Positions 1-9,987 are shown, numbered from the stretch's first letter. The stretch is DNA of 64,000 nucleotides from Clostridium saccharoperbutylacetonicum N1-4(HMT) (GCF_000340885.1 NC_020291.1:5891501-5955500), one strand, 5' to 3'. The notes: generated by a model not told the origin, from the letters alone. Numbers and translations are program-made.

Positions 1-214
1 TTGAACATATATATAGATTAATTTCTTTAATCCTACAAAATCAATCGTTAAATGCAATTATTTTATGGATTTAATTAATTTCTCTCTTTTACTCGCAAAA
101 ATGTGCATTTTAAGATAAAAATTTTAACGAAATTTCTTATAACATAAATAATAAAAAAAATCTATGTACATACAATAGAATAAGGTATGCTAAAAAAATA
201 GGGAGGAAATATGA

Positions 215-1591
215 ATGATAAATCGAAAATTTTTTTCTGTTTTAATAATATTTATAATACTTTTTTTAATAAGCTGCACCACTAAAAAAACAAGTCAAAC
301 TGATAATGTGGAACAAATTCAAAACGAAGCTTCTGCTGAATCAACCAATACTAAACTTAATATAGACTTTAATACCTTTAATGGTTTTGATATGATTCAA
401 GATAATGTTAAATTTATAATTAATGGAAAAACTTTAACACTCAAACTTCCAATTTATTTAGATAAAAACAGACATTACATATGCTTAAATGAATTTATCG
501 AACAGTTAAATGGAAAAATTAGTAAAATAAATAATTTATTACGTATTGAGATTGATAATAAATTTTATTTAATTGATTTATCTCAAAATACAGTTAAATT
601 TCTAAACAACGAATTTACATTGAAGAAAAAATTATTAAATGATGAAAATATATATTATATAAGTTTTTTTGATTTTTCTCATATATTTAACCTCTATACT
701 AGGTGGGATAAAAATAATAAGATAATAAATTGTAAGATAAATGGTTTCGATAACACAAAACCTGCTCCATATAAATCCAAAATAAATCAAATAGGCCTTA
801 TTCGTTTTGAAGATGTAGGTTTATCTTCCCAATCTTATTCTAAAGATTATTTTGAAAAGCTCCGTATAATGGCAAATTATATGTATCAAAAAAATATTCC
901 TTACCACATTGCATGGATTCCAAGATACGTTATTCCTAACCAAGGAATTGATAATGATCCATTAACCAAAAATAATTTTGAAATTGCCGAAATGGTATAC
1001 AGTTTAGATTATTTTACTGCACATAATGGAATAATCGGCCTTCATGGCTACACTCATCAGTTAGGTGATGTTGAATCTGGGATAGGTTTTGAATTTGGAA
1101 AATATGATCCTTCTGTAAAAAATTTTGAAGAAAAAATCCAAAAAGCTATTAACACCGCTTCATATTTAGATATACCAATAGGTTTCTTTGAAGCACCACA
1201 TTATGAAATTACGCCAACACAAAATAAAATAGCAGAAAAGTATTTTAAAATATTATACTATCCATTTAATGATTTTGGTCGAAATAAAGCTGATTTAACA
1301 AAGCCCCAACTTAGTCCATATAATAAAACTTCTTACTATATTTCAACTCCGCTTGACTATATTCCTATTGGTAAAGAAGAGCTTACTTTAAATAAAATAG
1401 ATAAAAATAATAATAAAGCTATAATGGGAAGTGTATTTTTTCATCCACTTTTAGAAAATGATTGTATCACTTTAGCAGAAGATAAAAATTCTGCTCCAAC
1501 TTTTACATATATTGAAAATTCAAATTTTAAAAAATTAATAACTATCTTAGAGAAAAAAGGATATAGGTTCATTAAAGTAACAGATCTTTAA
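215..1591 (+). CDS. Deacetylase-like (DUF2334) lipoprotein with copper-amine-oxidase-like N-terminal domain
   Basis: The 458-residue product starts with a short basic and hydrophobic leader ending in a lipobox (LISC, Cys21), so it is probably anchored to the outer face of the membrane. Residues about 65-170 look like the copper-amine-oxidase N-terminal-like domain common in clostridial exported proteins (KLPIYLDKNRHYICLNEF). Residues about 190-455 resemble the DUF2334 branch of polysaccharide deacetylases, with IRFEDVG, GLHGYTHQ and FEAPHYE as candidate metal and substrate motifs. The ATG at 215 follows GGGAGG at 201-206; an ATG at 211 is in another frame. The gene is monocistronic and the substrate is unknown. 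Fold assignment is by motif recognition only. Confidence 0.75.
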   Translation: MINRKFFSVLIIFIILFLISCTTKKTSQTDNVEQIQNEASAESTNTKLNIDFNTFNGFDMIQDNVKFIINGKTLTLKLPIYLDKNRHYICLNEFIEQLNGKISKINNLLRIEIDNKFYLIDLSQNTVKFLNNEFTLKKKLLNDENIYYISFFDFSHIFNLYTRWDKNNKIINCKINGFDNTKPAPYKSKINQIGLIRFEDVGLSSQSYSKDYFEKLRIMANYMYQKNIPYHIAWIPRYVIPNQGIDNDPLTKNNFEIAEMVYSLDYFTAHNGIIGLHGYTHQLGDVESGIGFEFGKYDPSVKNFEEKIQKAINTASYLDIPIGFFEAPHYEITPTQNKIAEKYFKILYYPFNDFGRNKADLTKPQLSPYNKTSYYISTPLDYIPIGKEELTLNKIDKNNNKAIMGSVFFHPLLENDCITLAEDKNSAPTFTYIENSNFKKLITILEKKGYRFIKVTDL

Positions 1592-1727
1592 AAAGAAAAT
1601 TTTTTATAGAATATGTACCTGCTAAAATTGGTCACAAAACAAGTTGAGGCACATATCCTGTTTAAAATAATATTATCCTCGTTGCAGTTCTCAAATCATT
1701 ATTTTATTAATGAAAATAGCAAATTTA

Positions 1728-3170
1728 TTATAGAATTGGAGATACCAACCTTATTAGAGATTCTTTAATTTTAAGTGAAATACTTCTGTTATTATAAACT
1801 TCCTTTGTTATTTCTTCTGACTCGTCAATATCTCTGAAGAATTGATTTTCCCCATCTATAGCAATCCTATTATCAAAAATAAATGCATTTACTTCAAAAT
1901 TAAGCTTAAAACTTCTAATATCAAAATTAGCAGTTCCTATACTCATTACTGTACCATCAGCAATTATTGTTTTTGCATGAATAAATCCATTTTGGTAACT
2001 ATACACCTTTATTCCCGCTTCTAAAAGTTCACCTACATAAGAACTTGCAGCCCACTGCATGAAAAAATGATCTGGTTTACCAGGTATTATTATTCTTACA
2101 TCTACTCCTGATAATGCAGATATTTTCAAAGACTCCAATATAGGTGTATCCAAAACTAAATATGGAGTTTCTAGATATAAGCTCTTTTTTGCATTATTTA
2201 TTAATTTTAAATAAGCATTTCTTATGTATTCTTCTTTATGATCTGGCCCACTTGTTACAATCTGTATTCCTACATCACCAAAATCTTTTGGAAATTCTTT
2301 TTCATATTTGTTGTAATTACTAATTTCTTCTTTTGAAGCATGACACCAATCAAGCAAAAACCGTTCATTTAAATCACTAACAGCTTCACCTTGAATTCTT
2401 ACATGAGTATCTCTCCAAAAACCAATATTTTTATCTTTATTTATATATTCTTCTCCAACATTATATCCACCAACATATCCATATCTACCATCAATTACTA
2501 CTATCTTTCTATGGTTTCTATAGTTTATACGAGTATTTATATGAGGCAAAATTCCTGGGAAAAATAATGCATATTTTCCTTTAGCATTCAAATAATTTTT
2601 AAGAACCTTTTTAGTTAACATACGAGACCCCATGCTGTCAACTAAAAGCCTAACCTCTACTCCACTCTTAGCCTTTTTCGCAAGTTCTTCAAGGATAGTC
2701 TTCCCAAGTGAGTCTGCTTTAAAAATGTAATACTCTATATGAATATATTTTTTAGCTTTTCTGATGTCTTGTATTAATTGTTTAAACTTATCTTCACCAT
2801 TTATGAAAACTCTCACCTTATTATTCGTTGTGTAATTTGCTCCTGAATGATTGAAATTTAGCTTTCTTAAATCTATAAACTTTTCTCCACCATCATGTAC
2901 ATGATAGGTTGATTCATAGGTATCAAGTAAATTTTTTCTTTTATTTTCATCTATTCTTATTTTTTTCTTGAAAATCTTTTGCCTGCTTAAATTTTGACCA
3001 AGTAAAATATAAATCCAAAATCCAATGCCTGGCAAAATCATTACTATTAAAAGCCATGCCCATGTTGTAGTCGGATCTTTTCTTTCTAAAAAAATAAGTG
3101 AAAATGCAAATATTATATTTAATATTAAAATTATAGTTATTAAGACTAAAATTATATCCATATATATCAC
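1728..3170 (-). CDS. cls: Cardiolipin synthase, phospholipase D family
   Basis: This 480-residue membrane enzyme should condense two phosphatidylglycerols to cardiolipin and glycerol. Two N-terminal hydrophobic segments (about residues 4-27 and 37-57) are followed by two phospholipase D motifs: H220-R-K with the downstream Asp in NHRKIVVIDG, and H398-A-K with Asp405 in IHAKTIIADG. Length and order match the Cls family. The first codon is GTG at 3170, behind AAGGGG at about 6 nt; an in-frame ATG at 3161 is possible but lies about 15 nt from that site. The gene is transcribed alone, convergent with the upstream lipoprotein gene. Confidence 0.92.
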   Translation of the reverse strand: MIYMDIILVLITIILILNIIFAFSLIFLERKDPTTTWAWLLIVMILPGIGFWIYILLGQNLSRQKIFKKKIRIDENKRKNLLDTYESTYHVHDGGEKFIDLRKLNFNHSGANYTTNNKVRVFINGEDKFKQLIQDIRKAKKYIHIEYYIFKADSLGKTILEELAKKAKSGVEVRLLVDSMGSRMLTKKVLKNYLNAKGKYALFFPGILPHINTRINYRNHRKIVVIDGRYGYVGGYNVGEEYINKDKNIGFWRDTHVRIQGEAVSDLNERFLLDWCHASKEEISNYNKYEKEFPKDFGDVGIQIVTSGPDHKEEYIRNAYLKLINNAKKSLYLETPYLVLDTPILESLKISALSGVDVRIIIPGKPDHFFMQWAASSYVGELLEAGIKVYSYQNGFIHAKTIIADGTVMSIGTANFDIRSFKLNFEVNAFIFDNRIAIDGENQFFRDIDESEEITKEVYNNRSISLKIKESLIRLVSPIL

Positions 3171-3219
3171 TTTCTTCCCCTTTTAAAACTCTCTGTACCA
3201 ATTATATTATATTTATATT

Positions 3220-3256
3220 TCAATTATCAATGTTCACTTATCAATTGTCAATTAAT
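3220..3256. repeat. Interspersed TCAATTGTCAATTA-type intergenic repeat
   Basis: This short stretch is built from reiterated CAATTATCAA / TCAATTGTCAATTA words. The same vocabulary recurs between genes at about 15480, 33447, 36860, 38258, 46100, 47100 and 53160-53325. It lies upstream of cls and of the leuS promoter and codes for nothing evident. Confidence 0.55.
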
Positions 3257-3282
3257 GACGAAGTCTCTATTAAATAGAATTC

Positions 3283-3312
3283 TTGACTTTTGTAGAAATT
3301 TTAATATATAAT
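3283..3312 (+). promoter_or_regulatory. Sigma-A promoter of the leuS T-box leader
   Basis: TTGACT at 3283-3288 and TATAAT at 3307-3312 are separated by 18 bp. The expected start is near 3319, which places the whole T-box leader inside the transcript. Confidence 0.7.
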
Positions 3313-3318
3313 GTTATT

Positions 3319-3565
3319 AAAATTTTATATTATGCTATGAATAGGAGTATTAGTAATAGATATATCTTTAAGAGAGCTGTTGTATGGTGTAAAACAGTGT
3401 TATATTATTATGAACTTGCCTATGAGCTTACTTGTTCGAAGCAAGTACGGTAAAACCGTTAAAATATTAAGTGAGAAGAATTAACTTTGTTTTTCTTTTA
3501 ATTAAGAGTGGTACCACGGAAATTATGCTTTCGTCTCTTTGCATAGAGATGAAAGCTTTTTTGCA
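3319..3565 (+). promoter_or_regulatory. T-box leader controlling leuS (leucine tRNA sensing)
   Basis: The leader shows the stem I start AGAGAGCTG near 3371, the GGTGTAA element, and a specifier region reading TGAA-CTT-GCC. CTT at 3415-3417 is a leucine codon and the likely specifier, which fits the downstream gene. The conserved T-box AGAGTGGTACCACGG lies at 3505-3519. A terminator hairpin follows: GCTTTCGTCTCT pairs across a TTGCAT loop with AGAGATGAAAGC, then a T run to 3562. In this family uncharged tRNA-Leu pairs with the specifier and the T-box bulge and prevents termination. The specifier call is by pattern, not by folding. Confidence 0.92.
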
Positions 3566-3823
3566 GTTAACAGTTAATAATTTGTAGTTTTCAGTTATGG
3601 AACAAAATCCACTGGATTTTGAATAATTTATAATTTTTTTATCCTAAATTGTTATTTTGCAACTTTAACTGCTAACTGATTAAATCAGCATCTTGCTGGT
3701 TAAAATTATATTATATAAGACACAATCAAATAAATTTCTAGCAGTTATTCAGCTAACACTTTACAAATTGTAGAAATCATGTAATGATTCATCCTTCAAC
3801 TGTAAATTGTGCACTGTAAACTG
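3563..3823. repeat. Repeat-rich spacer between T-box and leuS start
   Basis: About 280 bp separate the T-box terminator from the leuS ribosome binding site, much longer than such leaders usually need. The stretch holds words of the interspersed CAGTTAACAGTT / AACTGTAAACTG family. The left part is near 3563-3597, the right part near 3656-3680, and a separate copy at 3798-3823 shares GTGCACTGTAAACTG with the element at 34852-34909. No gene or second control element is apparent. Confidence 0.55.
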
Positions 3824-3844
3824 ATTCAAAGGGGAGGCTACATA

Positions 3845-6295
3845 ATGTCAAATTACGGAACTAAAATCGATGCCAAATGGCAAAAAATATGGGAAGAAAA
3901 TGAAACTTATAAGTTTAATACTGAAAATTTAGATAAGAAGCTTTATACTCTTGAAATGTTTTCTTATCCATCAGGTGCTCAATTACATGCTGGGCACTGG
4001 TTTAACTATGGTCCAACAGATTCATGGGCAAGACTTAAGAGGATGCAAGGATATAACGTATTCCAACCAATGGGCTTTGATGCTTTTGGCTTACCTGCTG
4101 AAAACTATGCTATAAAAACAGGAATCCATCCTCAAGATTCTACTTTAAAGAATATTGAAACAATGGAAAAACAATTGAAATCTATGGGCGCAATGTTCAA
4201 CTGGGAAAATGAAGTTGTTACTTGTCTTCCTGATTACTATAAATGGACTCAATGGTTATTCTTGAAGCTTTATGAAAAAGGGCTAGCTTATAGAAAAAAG
4301 GCTCCAGTAAATTGGTGTCCATCTTGCAACACAGTTTTAGCTAACGAACAAGTTGTCGATGGTGCTTGTGAAAGATGTAGCACTGAAGTTACAAAGAAAG
4401 ACCTTACTCAATGGTTCTTTAAAATAACTGATTATGGCGATGAATTACTTGATAAACTAGATGATTTAGATTGGCCAGAAAAAACTAAATCTATGCAAAA
4501 GCACTGGATTGGAAGATCTTATGGTGCACAAGTTACTTTCAAAGTTAAAGATTCTGATTTAAAATTTGATGTCTTTACAACAAGAGTTGATACTTTAAAT
4601 GGTGTTACTTATGTAGTTCTAGCACCTGAAAATAAATTAGTTGATAAGCTAACTCTTCCAGAATATAAGGCTGCTGTTGAAGAATATAAAGAAGCTGCTG
4701 CTAAACAATCTGAAATTGAACGACAATCAAATACAAAAGAAAAGACTGGTGTATTCACAGGAGCTTATGCTATAAATCCTATTAACGGAAAAGTAGTTCC
4801 TATTTGGATTTCTGATTATGTATTAGCTACTTACGGTACTGGATGCGTTATGGCAGTTCCTGCTCATGATGAAAGGGACTTTGCTTTTGCAACTAAATTT
4901 AATTTGCCAATAGAAAGAGTTATAACTGATAAAGATAACACTGACCCAGAACTTCCTTATTGTGAATATGGAGTGCTTGTTAACTCTGGTAAATTTGATG
5001 GTTTAACTACTGAGGAAGCTAAAAAGAAAATAGTTGAAGATTTAGAAAAAGATGAATTAGGACAAATGAAGATAAACTTCAGATTAAGAGACTGGTTAGT
5101 TTCAAGACAAAGATATTGGGGTGCTCCAATTCCAATTATATATTGTGAGACCTGCGGAATAGTTCCTGTTCCTGAAAAAGATCTTCCAGTAGAACTTCCT
5201 TATAATGTTGAATTTACTCCAGATGGTAAATCACCACTTGGAAAATCTGAAGAATTCGTAAATACAACTTGTCCTTGTTGTGGTAAGCCTGCTAAGAGAG
5301 AAGCTGACACTTTAGATACTTTTGTATGTTCTTCATGGTATTATTTAAGATATGCAGATAATAAAAATGCAGATGCACCTTTTGATCCAGAAAAAATCAA
5401 CAAGATTCTTCCTGTGGATAAATATGTTGGTGGACCAGAACATGCCTGTATGCACTTATTATATGCGAGATTTATAACAAAAGCTTTAAGAGACATGGGA
5501 TACCTAAACTTTGACGAACCATTCTTAAGTTTAACTCACCAAGGCTTAATTTTAGGACCAGATGGACTTAAAATGAGTAAATCAAAAGGAAATACAATTT
5601 CCCCAGATGACTACATTAAAGAATATGGTGCTGACGTATTTAGAATGTATCTAATGTTTGGCTTTGGATATACTGAAGGTGGAGCTTGGAGCGACGATGG
5701 TATTAAATCTGTAGGCAAATTTGTAGATAGAATTGAAAGGATACTTGATACTTGTAGAGCTATAATAGATTCAAATGAAAATGTTAAAGATTCCATAGAT
5801 TCAGCTGAAAAAGAATTGAACTTCTGGAAGCATACTGCAATCAGAGGTGTTACTGAAGATGGAGATAAAATGCAATTTAACACTGCAATAGCAAGACTTA
5901 TGGAACTTACTAATGCACTAAACAAATATACTCAAGAAAATGTTAAGAATGCAAATTTCTTAAAAGCAACTATAACTGATTTCGTAAAATTACTTGCACC
6001 ATTTGCTCCTCACTTCGCTGAAGAACAATGGAGCTTACTTGGAAATACTTCAACAATCTTTAATGAGAGCTTCCCTGAATTTGATCCTTCAGCTTTAGTT
6101 AAAGATGAAGTTGAAATTGCTATACAAATTAATGGTAAGATAAAATCAAAAATCATGGTAGCTTCAAACTTAGATGAAGAAGGTATTAAAGCCGCTTCTT
6201 TAGAAAATGAAACTATTAAAGAAAATACTGAAGGTAAAAATATTGTTAAAGTTATTGTAATTAAAGGAAGACTTGTTAATATAGTTGTAAAATAA
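3845..6295 (+). CDS. leuS: Leucyl-tRNA synthetase
   Basis: The 816-residue class I aminoacyl-tRNA synthetase charges tRNA-Leu. The HIGH-type signature is HAGH at residues 48-51 and KMSKS is at about 576-580. A zinc-type CPSC...CERC cluster lies near residues 159-180, and the CP1 editing domain contains the typical TTRVDTLNG and [15 protein letters not shown] segments. ATG 3845 is preceded by AGGGGAGG at 3829-3836; a longer in-frame reading from GTG 3809 has no ribosome binding site and lies in repeat DNA. Expression is controlled by the T-box leader upstream and ends at a strong hairpin just after the stop codon. Confidence 0.98.
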   Translation: MSNYGTKIDAKWQKIWEENETYKFNTENLDKKLYTLEMFSYPSGAQLHAGHWFNYGPTDSWARLKRMQGYNVFQPMGFDAFGLPAENYAIKTGIHPQDSTLKNIETMEKQLKSMGAMFNWENEVVTCLPDYYKWTQWLFLKLYEKGLAYRKKAPVNWCPSCNTVLANEQVVDGACERCSTEVTKKDLTQWFFKITDYGDELLDKLDDLDWPEKTKSMQKHWIGRSYGAQVTFKVKDSDLKFDVFTTRVDTLNGVTYVVLAPENKLVDKLTLPEYKAAVEEYKEAAAKQSEIERQSNTKEKTGVFTGAYAINPINGKVVPIWISDYVLATYGTGCVMAVPAHDERDFAFATKFNLPIERVITDKDNTDPELPYCEYGVLVNSGKFDGLTTEEAKKKIVEDLEKDELGQMKINFRLRDWLVSRQRYWGAPIPIIYCETCGIVPVPEKDLPVELPYNVEFTPDGKSPLGKSEEFVNTTCPCCGKPAKREADTLDTFVCSSWYYLRYADNKNADAPFDPEKINKILPVDKYVGGPEHACMHLLYARFITKALRDMGYLNFDEPFLSLTHQGLILGPDGLKMSKSKGNTISPDDYIKEYGADVFRMYLMFGFGYTEGGAWSDDGIKSVGKFVDRIERILDTCRAIIDSNENVKDSIDSAEKELNFWKHTAIRGVTEDGDKMQFNTAIARLMELTNALNKYTQENVKNANFLKATITDFVKLLAPFAPHFAEEQWSLLGNTSTIFNESFPEFDPSALVKDEVEIAIQINGKIKSKIMVASNLDEEGIKAASLENETIKENTEGKNIVKVIVIKGRLVNIVVK

Positions 6296-6322
6296 AAAAG
6301 TGGCCTCAAGGCCACTTTTTTT
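6294..6322. terminator. Bidirectional terminator between leuS and the FlxA-like gene
   Basis: GTGGCC-TCAA-GGCCAC is flanked by an A run on the left and T7 on the right, so it can terminate leuS on the plus strand and the convergent gene on the minus strand. Confidence 0.9.
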
Positions 6323-6338
6323 CATGTCTAACATCTTC

Positions 6339-6704
6339 CTAAGCATAAGTATTAATTATGTTACCACTTTCCTCATCGGAAACTTGTGTTGTTGCATTTG
6401 CATTAGTATTTACCTTTACATTTTTTTCACCAGTTGGTTTTTCTGGTGGCTTTGATGGTGGTGCTGCTTTACTTGTGTTGCTAGATTTTTTTTGTTCAAT
6501 TTGTGATTCAATATTTTGAATTTGTGATTGAATTTGTTTAGCCTTTGATTGCTTTGTTTTCTCATCATCATTACTTGATTGAATTTCTTGTAGTTGCTTC
6601 TCTAAACTTTCTTTTTGTTTTTCAAGAGCACTTGTATCACTACTTGTGCTACTTGTAGAAGTATATGATGTACTTGTCATTGACGATATTGATGAAATAC
6701 TCAT
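6339..6704 (-). CDS. FlxA-like small coiled-coil protein
   Basis: The 121-residue product has a Ser/Thr-rich N-terminus (residues 1-27). A charged coiled coil follows at about 28-75 with LEKQKESLEKQLQEI and QIQNIESQIEQ heptads, then a Pro/Lys-rich tail. This layout resembles the FlxA-like family; its function is not established. A GGGAGG site precedes the ATG. It lies 31 bp downstream of the next gene on the same strand and probably shares its transcript. There is no signal peptide or membrane segment. Confidence 0.6.
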   Translation of the reverse strand: MSISSISSMTSTSYTSTSSTSSDTSALEKQKESLEKQLQEIQSSNDDEKTKQSKAKQIQSQIQNIESQIEQKKSSNTSKAAPPSKPPEKPTGEKNVKVNTNANATTQVSDEESGNIINTYA

Positions 6705-6735
6705 TATATTCCTCCCTCATATAATTATGAATTTA

Positions 6736-7416
6736 TTAAAAACTTTTAAAGCTCATTGTTGCTTCAAAAGCACTGCTAATAGCATCTGCTTGATCCTGTG
6801 TTATTGTTCCTGCTGATATTAGGCCACTTAATGGATTTGTTTTATTAGTTGTCTCTTGATTATTTCTTGCCTCATGTGATTTCATTAATTCTTCAAAAAC
6901 ACTTTCAATTGCATCCTCTTGGGCTTGAGTTATTGTCCCTGCTGTTACCAAACTATCCAATGGATTTGTTTTTGTACTTGTACTGGTTGTACTTGAACTT
7001 GATTTATCTGCATCCCTTGCTGCATCTAATGTACTTTTAATTGAATCTGCTTGATCTTGGGTTATTGTTCCTGCAGTTATTAAGCTTTCTAAAGGGTTTT
7101 GAGATTTAGTTATATTGCTGTAGGTTCCTGAAGTTTGAATTTCTCTTCCCCTAGATTGAAAAACACTTTGAACAGCATTTGCTTGATCTTGAGTTATTGT
7201 TCCTGCTTCAACTAAGCTGCTCAATGGATTATTATTTGACAAGCTTTGTGTAGCATTCCCCATTGCTTGCATCCCTTGTTGACTTATTGAAACCAAATCA
7301 TTTTCTTCTTGTCTTTTTTGCTGCTCTACCTTATATTGTTGTAAAGCTCTTGCTGATTGTATCCTTCTCTCAAGATACACTTCCATACTGTTTTGATTAC
7401 TACTTATTGTGTTCAT
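6736..7416 (-). CDS. Protein with four tandem 'NPL-SL-AGTITQDQADAI' repeats
   Basis: The 226-residue product starts at the ATG at 7416, which follows AAAGGAGAG; a longer reading from 7449 is not supported. After an N-terminal Gln-rich helix it carries four copies of a roughly 26-residue motif at about residues 63-88, 107-133, 151-177 and 194-219. The period is 43-44 residues, with Ser/Thr-rich linkers between copies. The motif core AGTITQDQADAI resembles the short helical motif seen in YckD/DUF2680-like proteins. No signal peptide is visible. It is divergent from a two-component system across a 195-bp region holding phased direct repeats. Function unknown. Confidence 0.6.
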   Translation of the reverse strand: MNTISSNQNSMEVYLERRIQSARALQQYKVEQQKRQEENDLVSISQQGMQAMGNATQSLSNNNPLSSLVEAGTITQDQANAVQSVFQSRGREIQTSGTYSNITKSQNPLESLITAGTITQDQADSIKSTLDAARDADKSSSSTTSTSTKTNPLDSLVTAGTITQAQEDAIESVFEELMKSHEARNNQETTNKTNPLSGLISAGTITQDQADAISSAFEATMSFKSF

Positions 7417-7506
7417 TATAATTCTCTCCTTTAACCTGCTTCCCTGCATATATTTTCTCCTATACTTATTTAATCGACATGTATTTCTTAAAATCTAACG
7501 TAGTGC

Positions 7507-7540
7507 TGTGGCAACTTTGTGGCAATTTTGTGGCAAAAGA
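7507..7540. promoter_or_regulatory. Three 11-bp-phased direct repeats, candidate response-regulator operator
   Basis: TGTGGC occurs at 7507, 7518 and 7529, exactly 11 bp apart, within the unit TGTGGCAAYTT. Direct half-sites one helical turn apart are typical of OmpR/PhoB-family regulators. The site lies 72-105 bp upstream of the response-regulator start at 7612, just before a plausible -35/-10 region (TTTAAA near 7554, GATAAAA at 7581). It could serve either divergent transcript. Confidence 0.6.
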
Positions 7541-7611
7541 GTTATAAGTAAAATTTAAAATAGCATTCGTATTTACATATGATAAAATATATTTTGAGGT
7601 GAATTAATTTC

Positions 7612-8307
7612 ATGGATAAAAAATTAATATATATTGCTGACGATGAAATCAATATTTGTAATATAATAAAATCTTTTCTACTTAAAGAAGGCTTTGATGT
7701 TGAAATATTTACAAACGGACGTGATATCCTTGAAGCATTTAATAGAAGACAAGCTGATATGCTCATAATAGATATTATGATGCCTGAAATAGATGGATAT
7801 GCTCTTTGTTCTTTAATAAGACTTAAAAGTTGTGTCCCAATAATAATTGTATCAGCCAAAGATACTGAATCTGATAAAATTACTGGTCTTAAACTTGGTG
7901 GAGATGATTATCTAACTAAACCTTTTAGTCCCTTGGAACTTATTGCTAGAATGAATAGTATTTTCAGACGAATAGACTTGGACAAAGCTCCTATCCAAAA
8001 TAATCAAATTATGAAATTATTAGATGTATTAATAAATCTTAATACAAAAAAAGCTGAAGTTAACGGTTCCCCTTTAGCACTTACAGTAATGGAATTATCA
8101 CTTCTTAATTATCTTATTCAAAACAAAAATAGAGCTGTCAGTAGAACTGAGCTTCTAGATAAAATATGGGGATTTGATAACAAAGTGGAAACTCGTGCTA
8201 CGGATGATATGATAAAAAGAATAAGAAAAAAACTTACTTCTGCAAATTCGAAACTTAAAATACAAACTATTTGGGGTTTTGGTTTTTCAATACAAGATAA
8301 TGACTAA
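7612..8307 (+). CDS. OmpR/PhoB-family response regulator
   Basis: The 231-residue product has a receiver domain with the acidic pair at D10-D11, phospho-acceptor D54 in IDIMMPEIDG, S85 and K107 in LTKPFSP. A C-terminal winged-helix DNA-binding domain follows at about residues 130-229 (LTVMELSLLNYL, SRTELLDKIWG, IQTIWGFGF). It is the cytoplasmic DNA-binding half of a two-component system with the kinase encoded 39 bp downstream. The ATG follows GAGGTG. Phased repeats upstream suggest autoregulation or control of the divergent repeat-protein gene. The signal is unknown. Confidence 0.93.
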   Translation: MDKKLIYIADDEINICNIIKSFLLKEGFDVEIFTNGRDILEAFNRRQADMLIIDIMMPEIDGYALCSLIRLKSCVPIIIVSAKDTESDKITGLKLGGDDYLTKPFSPLELIARMNSIFRRIDLDKAPIQNNQIMKLLDVLINLNTKKAEVNGSPLALTVMELSLLNYLIQNKNRAVSRTELLDKIWGFDNKVETRATDDMIKRIRKKLTSANSKLKIQTIWGFGFSIQDND

Positions 8308-8346
8308 CACTAAAAAAACTATTAATACATAATAAGGACGGATATT

Positions 8347-9849
8347 ATGAAGAGAGATACTATAAAATGGAGAATTTTTAAATATAACATTATTATTATT
8401 ATTATGCTAATTACATTTACCACGATAATTTTCAATGTAGCTGTTCGTATATACATAGAAAAAAATCTTGTTACACAATTAGATAAAATAGCCTCAAATG
8501 CTGAAATTACAGCTCTTAAACATGGTCCTGATTTTTTTAAACAAGCACCTCCACCACCTCCTAATGATTCACAAGATATAAATCCATTTCCTCAAAATAC
8601 TAAGCCTGATGAATTACCCCTTACTGATTCACAAGGTACTAATGAACTTTTTAGATATTATTTCATGTTAGATCATTCACTTAAAGAACCACTAACTTTA
8701 CTAAATGCAGACTTCATTTTAATTGATCAAAATGAAAATAGAATTACTCCTTTTCCTGACAGATATATTTCTGATGATTTTATGAAACAATTAAAAAACA
8801 AACTTTACAATTCAAAAAAACTTGAGCAAGAAGATTATTTAAATTTTCATGTAGCTAGCACTGAATACATAGCTATTATTAAATCTGTATCTGATAAAAA
8901 TTCCTTTGGACTAGGCTGGATAATAATATATTCAAATGTTGAAAAAATAAATCAATTACAGATAGGTATAAATTTAATTCTTTCTCTTATTCTTATTTTC
9001 TGTGCATTAGTTACTGTTATTTTTTCGTCACGTATATCAAAAAAAATTTGTACACCATTTGATAATCTAAATGAATATATCCGTGCTATATCAGAAAGAA
9101 ATTTCGGTAATAAAATTGAAATGCCTGTTTATGAAGAATTACATGAATTTATAAATAATATTAATATTATGTCTGAAAAACTTGAAACCTATGACAAAGC
9201 ACAAAAGACTTTTTTGCAAAATGTGTCTCACGAATTTAGAACACCACTTATGTCTATACAAAGTTATACTGAAGGTATTAAATATGACGTTATTGATAGT
9301 GATAATGCTGTAGAAATTATATTATCAGAAATAAAACGTATGACAAGACTAGTAGAAGATTTACTATATTTATCACGCCTTGATGCAATTGAAGAAAATT
9401 ATAATTATGCAAATATAAACTTTAATGAATTAATAAATAAATGTATAGAGCATATAAGTTGGTTGGCTAAAAAAAATAATATCACAATTAGAAGTAATTT
9501 ACTCACTAAACTTATTGAAATTAATGGCGATGAAGAAAAACTTTTGAGAGCAATTGATAATATTATTAGTAATTGTATAAGATATGCAAAAAGCACTGTT
9601 ACTATTGAATTTAATCTTATATGTGATGATAAAGTTCAACTTATATTATATGATGACGGACCAGGTTTTATGGATATAGACCTTCCTAATATATTCGATA
9701 GATTTTATAAAGGAGAAAAGGGACATTTTGGACTAGGATTATCTATTAGTAAAAATATTATTGAAAAATTGAATGGAAGTATCAAAGCAGAAAATTCACT
9801 TACTGGTGCAAAGTTTATAATAGAGCTACCCAATCTACATAAAAATTAA
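8347..9849 (+). CDS. Membrane sensor histidine kinase
   Basis: The 500-residue partner kinase has transmembrane segments at about residues 13-33 and 204-226. These flank an extracytoplasmic sensor region of about 170 residues that includes an unusual proline-rich stretch (APPPPPND). A HAMP-like linker follows, then the phospho-acceptor box around H295 in NVSHEFRTPL, and an ATPase domain with N-box ISNCIRYA, DDGPGF and GLGLSISK. The proline-rich external region may contact the cell wall, which is only a guess. It is co-transcribed with the response regulator. Confidence 0.93.
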   Translation: MKRDTIKWRIFKYNIIIIIMLITFTTIIFNVAVRIYIEKNLVTQLDKIASNAEITALKHGPDFFKQAPPPPPNDSQDINPFPQNTKPDELPLTDSQGTNELFRYYFMLDHSLKEPLTLLNADFILIDQNENRITPFPDRYISDDFMKQLKNKLYNSKKLEQEDYLNFHVASTEYIAIIKSVSDKNSFGLGWIIIYSNVEKINQLQIGINLILSLILIFCALVTVIFSSRISKKICTPFDNLNEYIRAISERNFGNKIEMPVYEELHEFINNINIMSEKLETYDKAQKTFLQNVSHEFRTPLMSIQSYTEGIKYDVIDSDNAVEIILSEIKRMTRLVEDLLYLSRLDAIEENYNYANINFNELINKCIEHISWLAKKNNITIRSNLLTKLIEINGDEEKLLRAIDNIISNCIRYAKSTVTIEFNLICDDKVQLILYDDGPGFMDIDLPNIFDRFYKGEKGHFGLGLSISKNIIEKLNGSIKAENSLTGAKFIIELPNLHKN

Positions 9850-9902
9850 ACTTTTATAACAATTTTATGAAAAACCATAAATTTTTTGTTAAAAATATTA
9901 AG

Positions 9903-9971
9903 AGAGAGTTCACTCCTACTTTTCCATGCTACAACCTTAGATTGGCAAGTTAAAATAGAATGAGCTCTCTT
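9903..9971. terminator. Possible shared hairpin between convergent genes
   Basis: AGAGAGTTCACTC pairs with GAATGAGCTCTCT (one G-T pair and one mismatch) across a loop of about 43 nt. There is no clear T run on either side, so terminator function is uncertain. Confidence 0.3.
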
Positions 9972-9987
9972 CAACTGTATCAAAGCT

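Noticed and set aside
1615..1665. ATATGTACCT...AGGCACATAT hairpin as terminator between the first two convergent genes
   Set aside because: Stem is imperfect, the loop is long and there is no T run.
5611..6315. Minus-strand open frames inside leuS
   Set aside because: They are antisense shadows of a strongly conserved gene, with no ribosome binding site.
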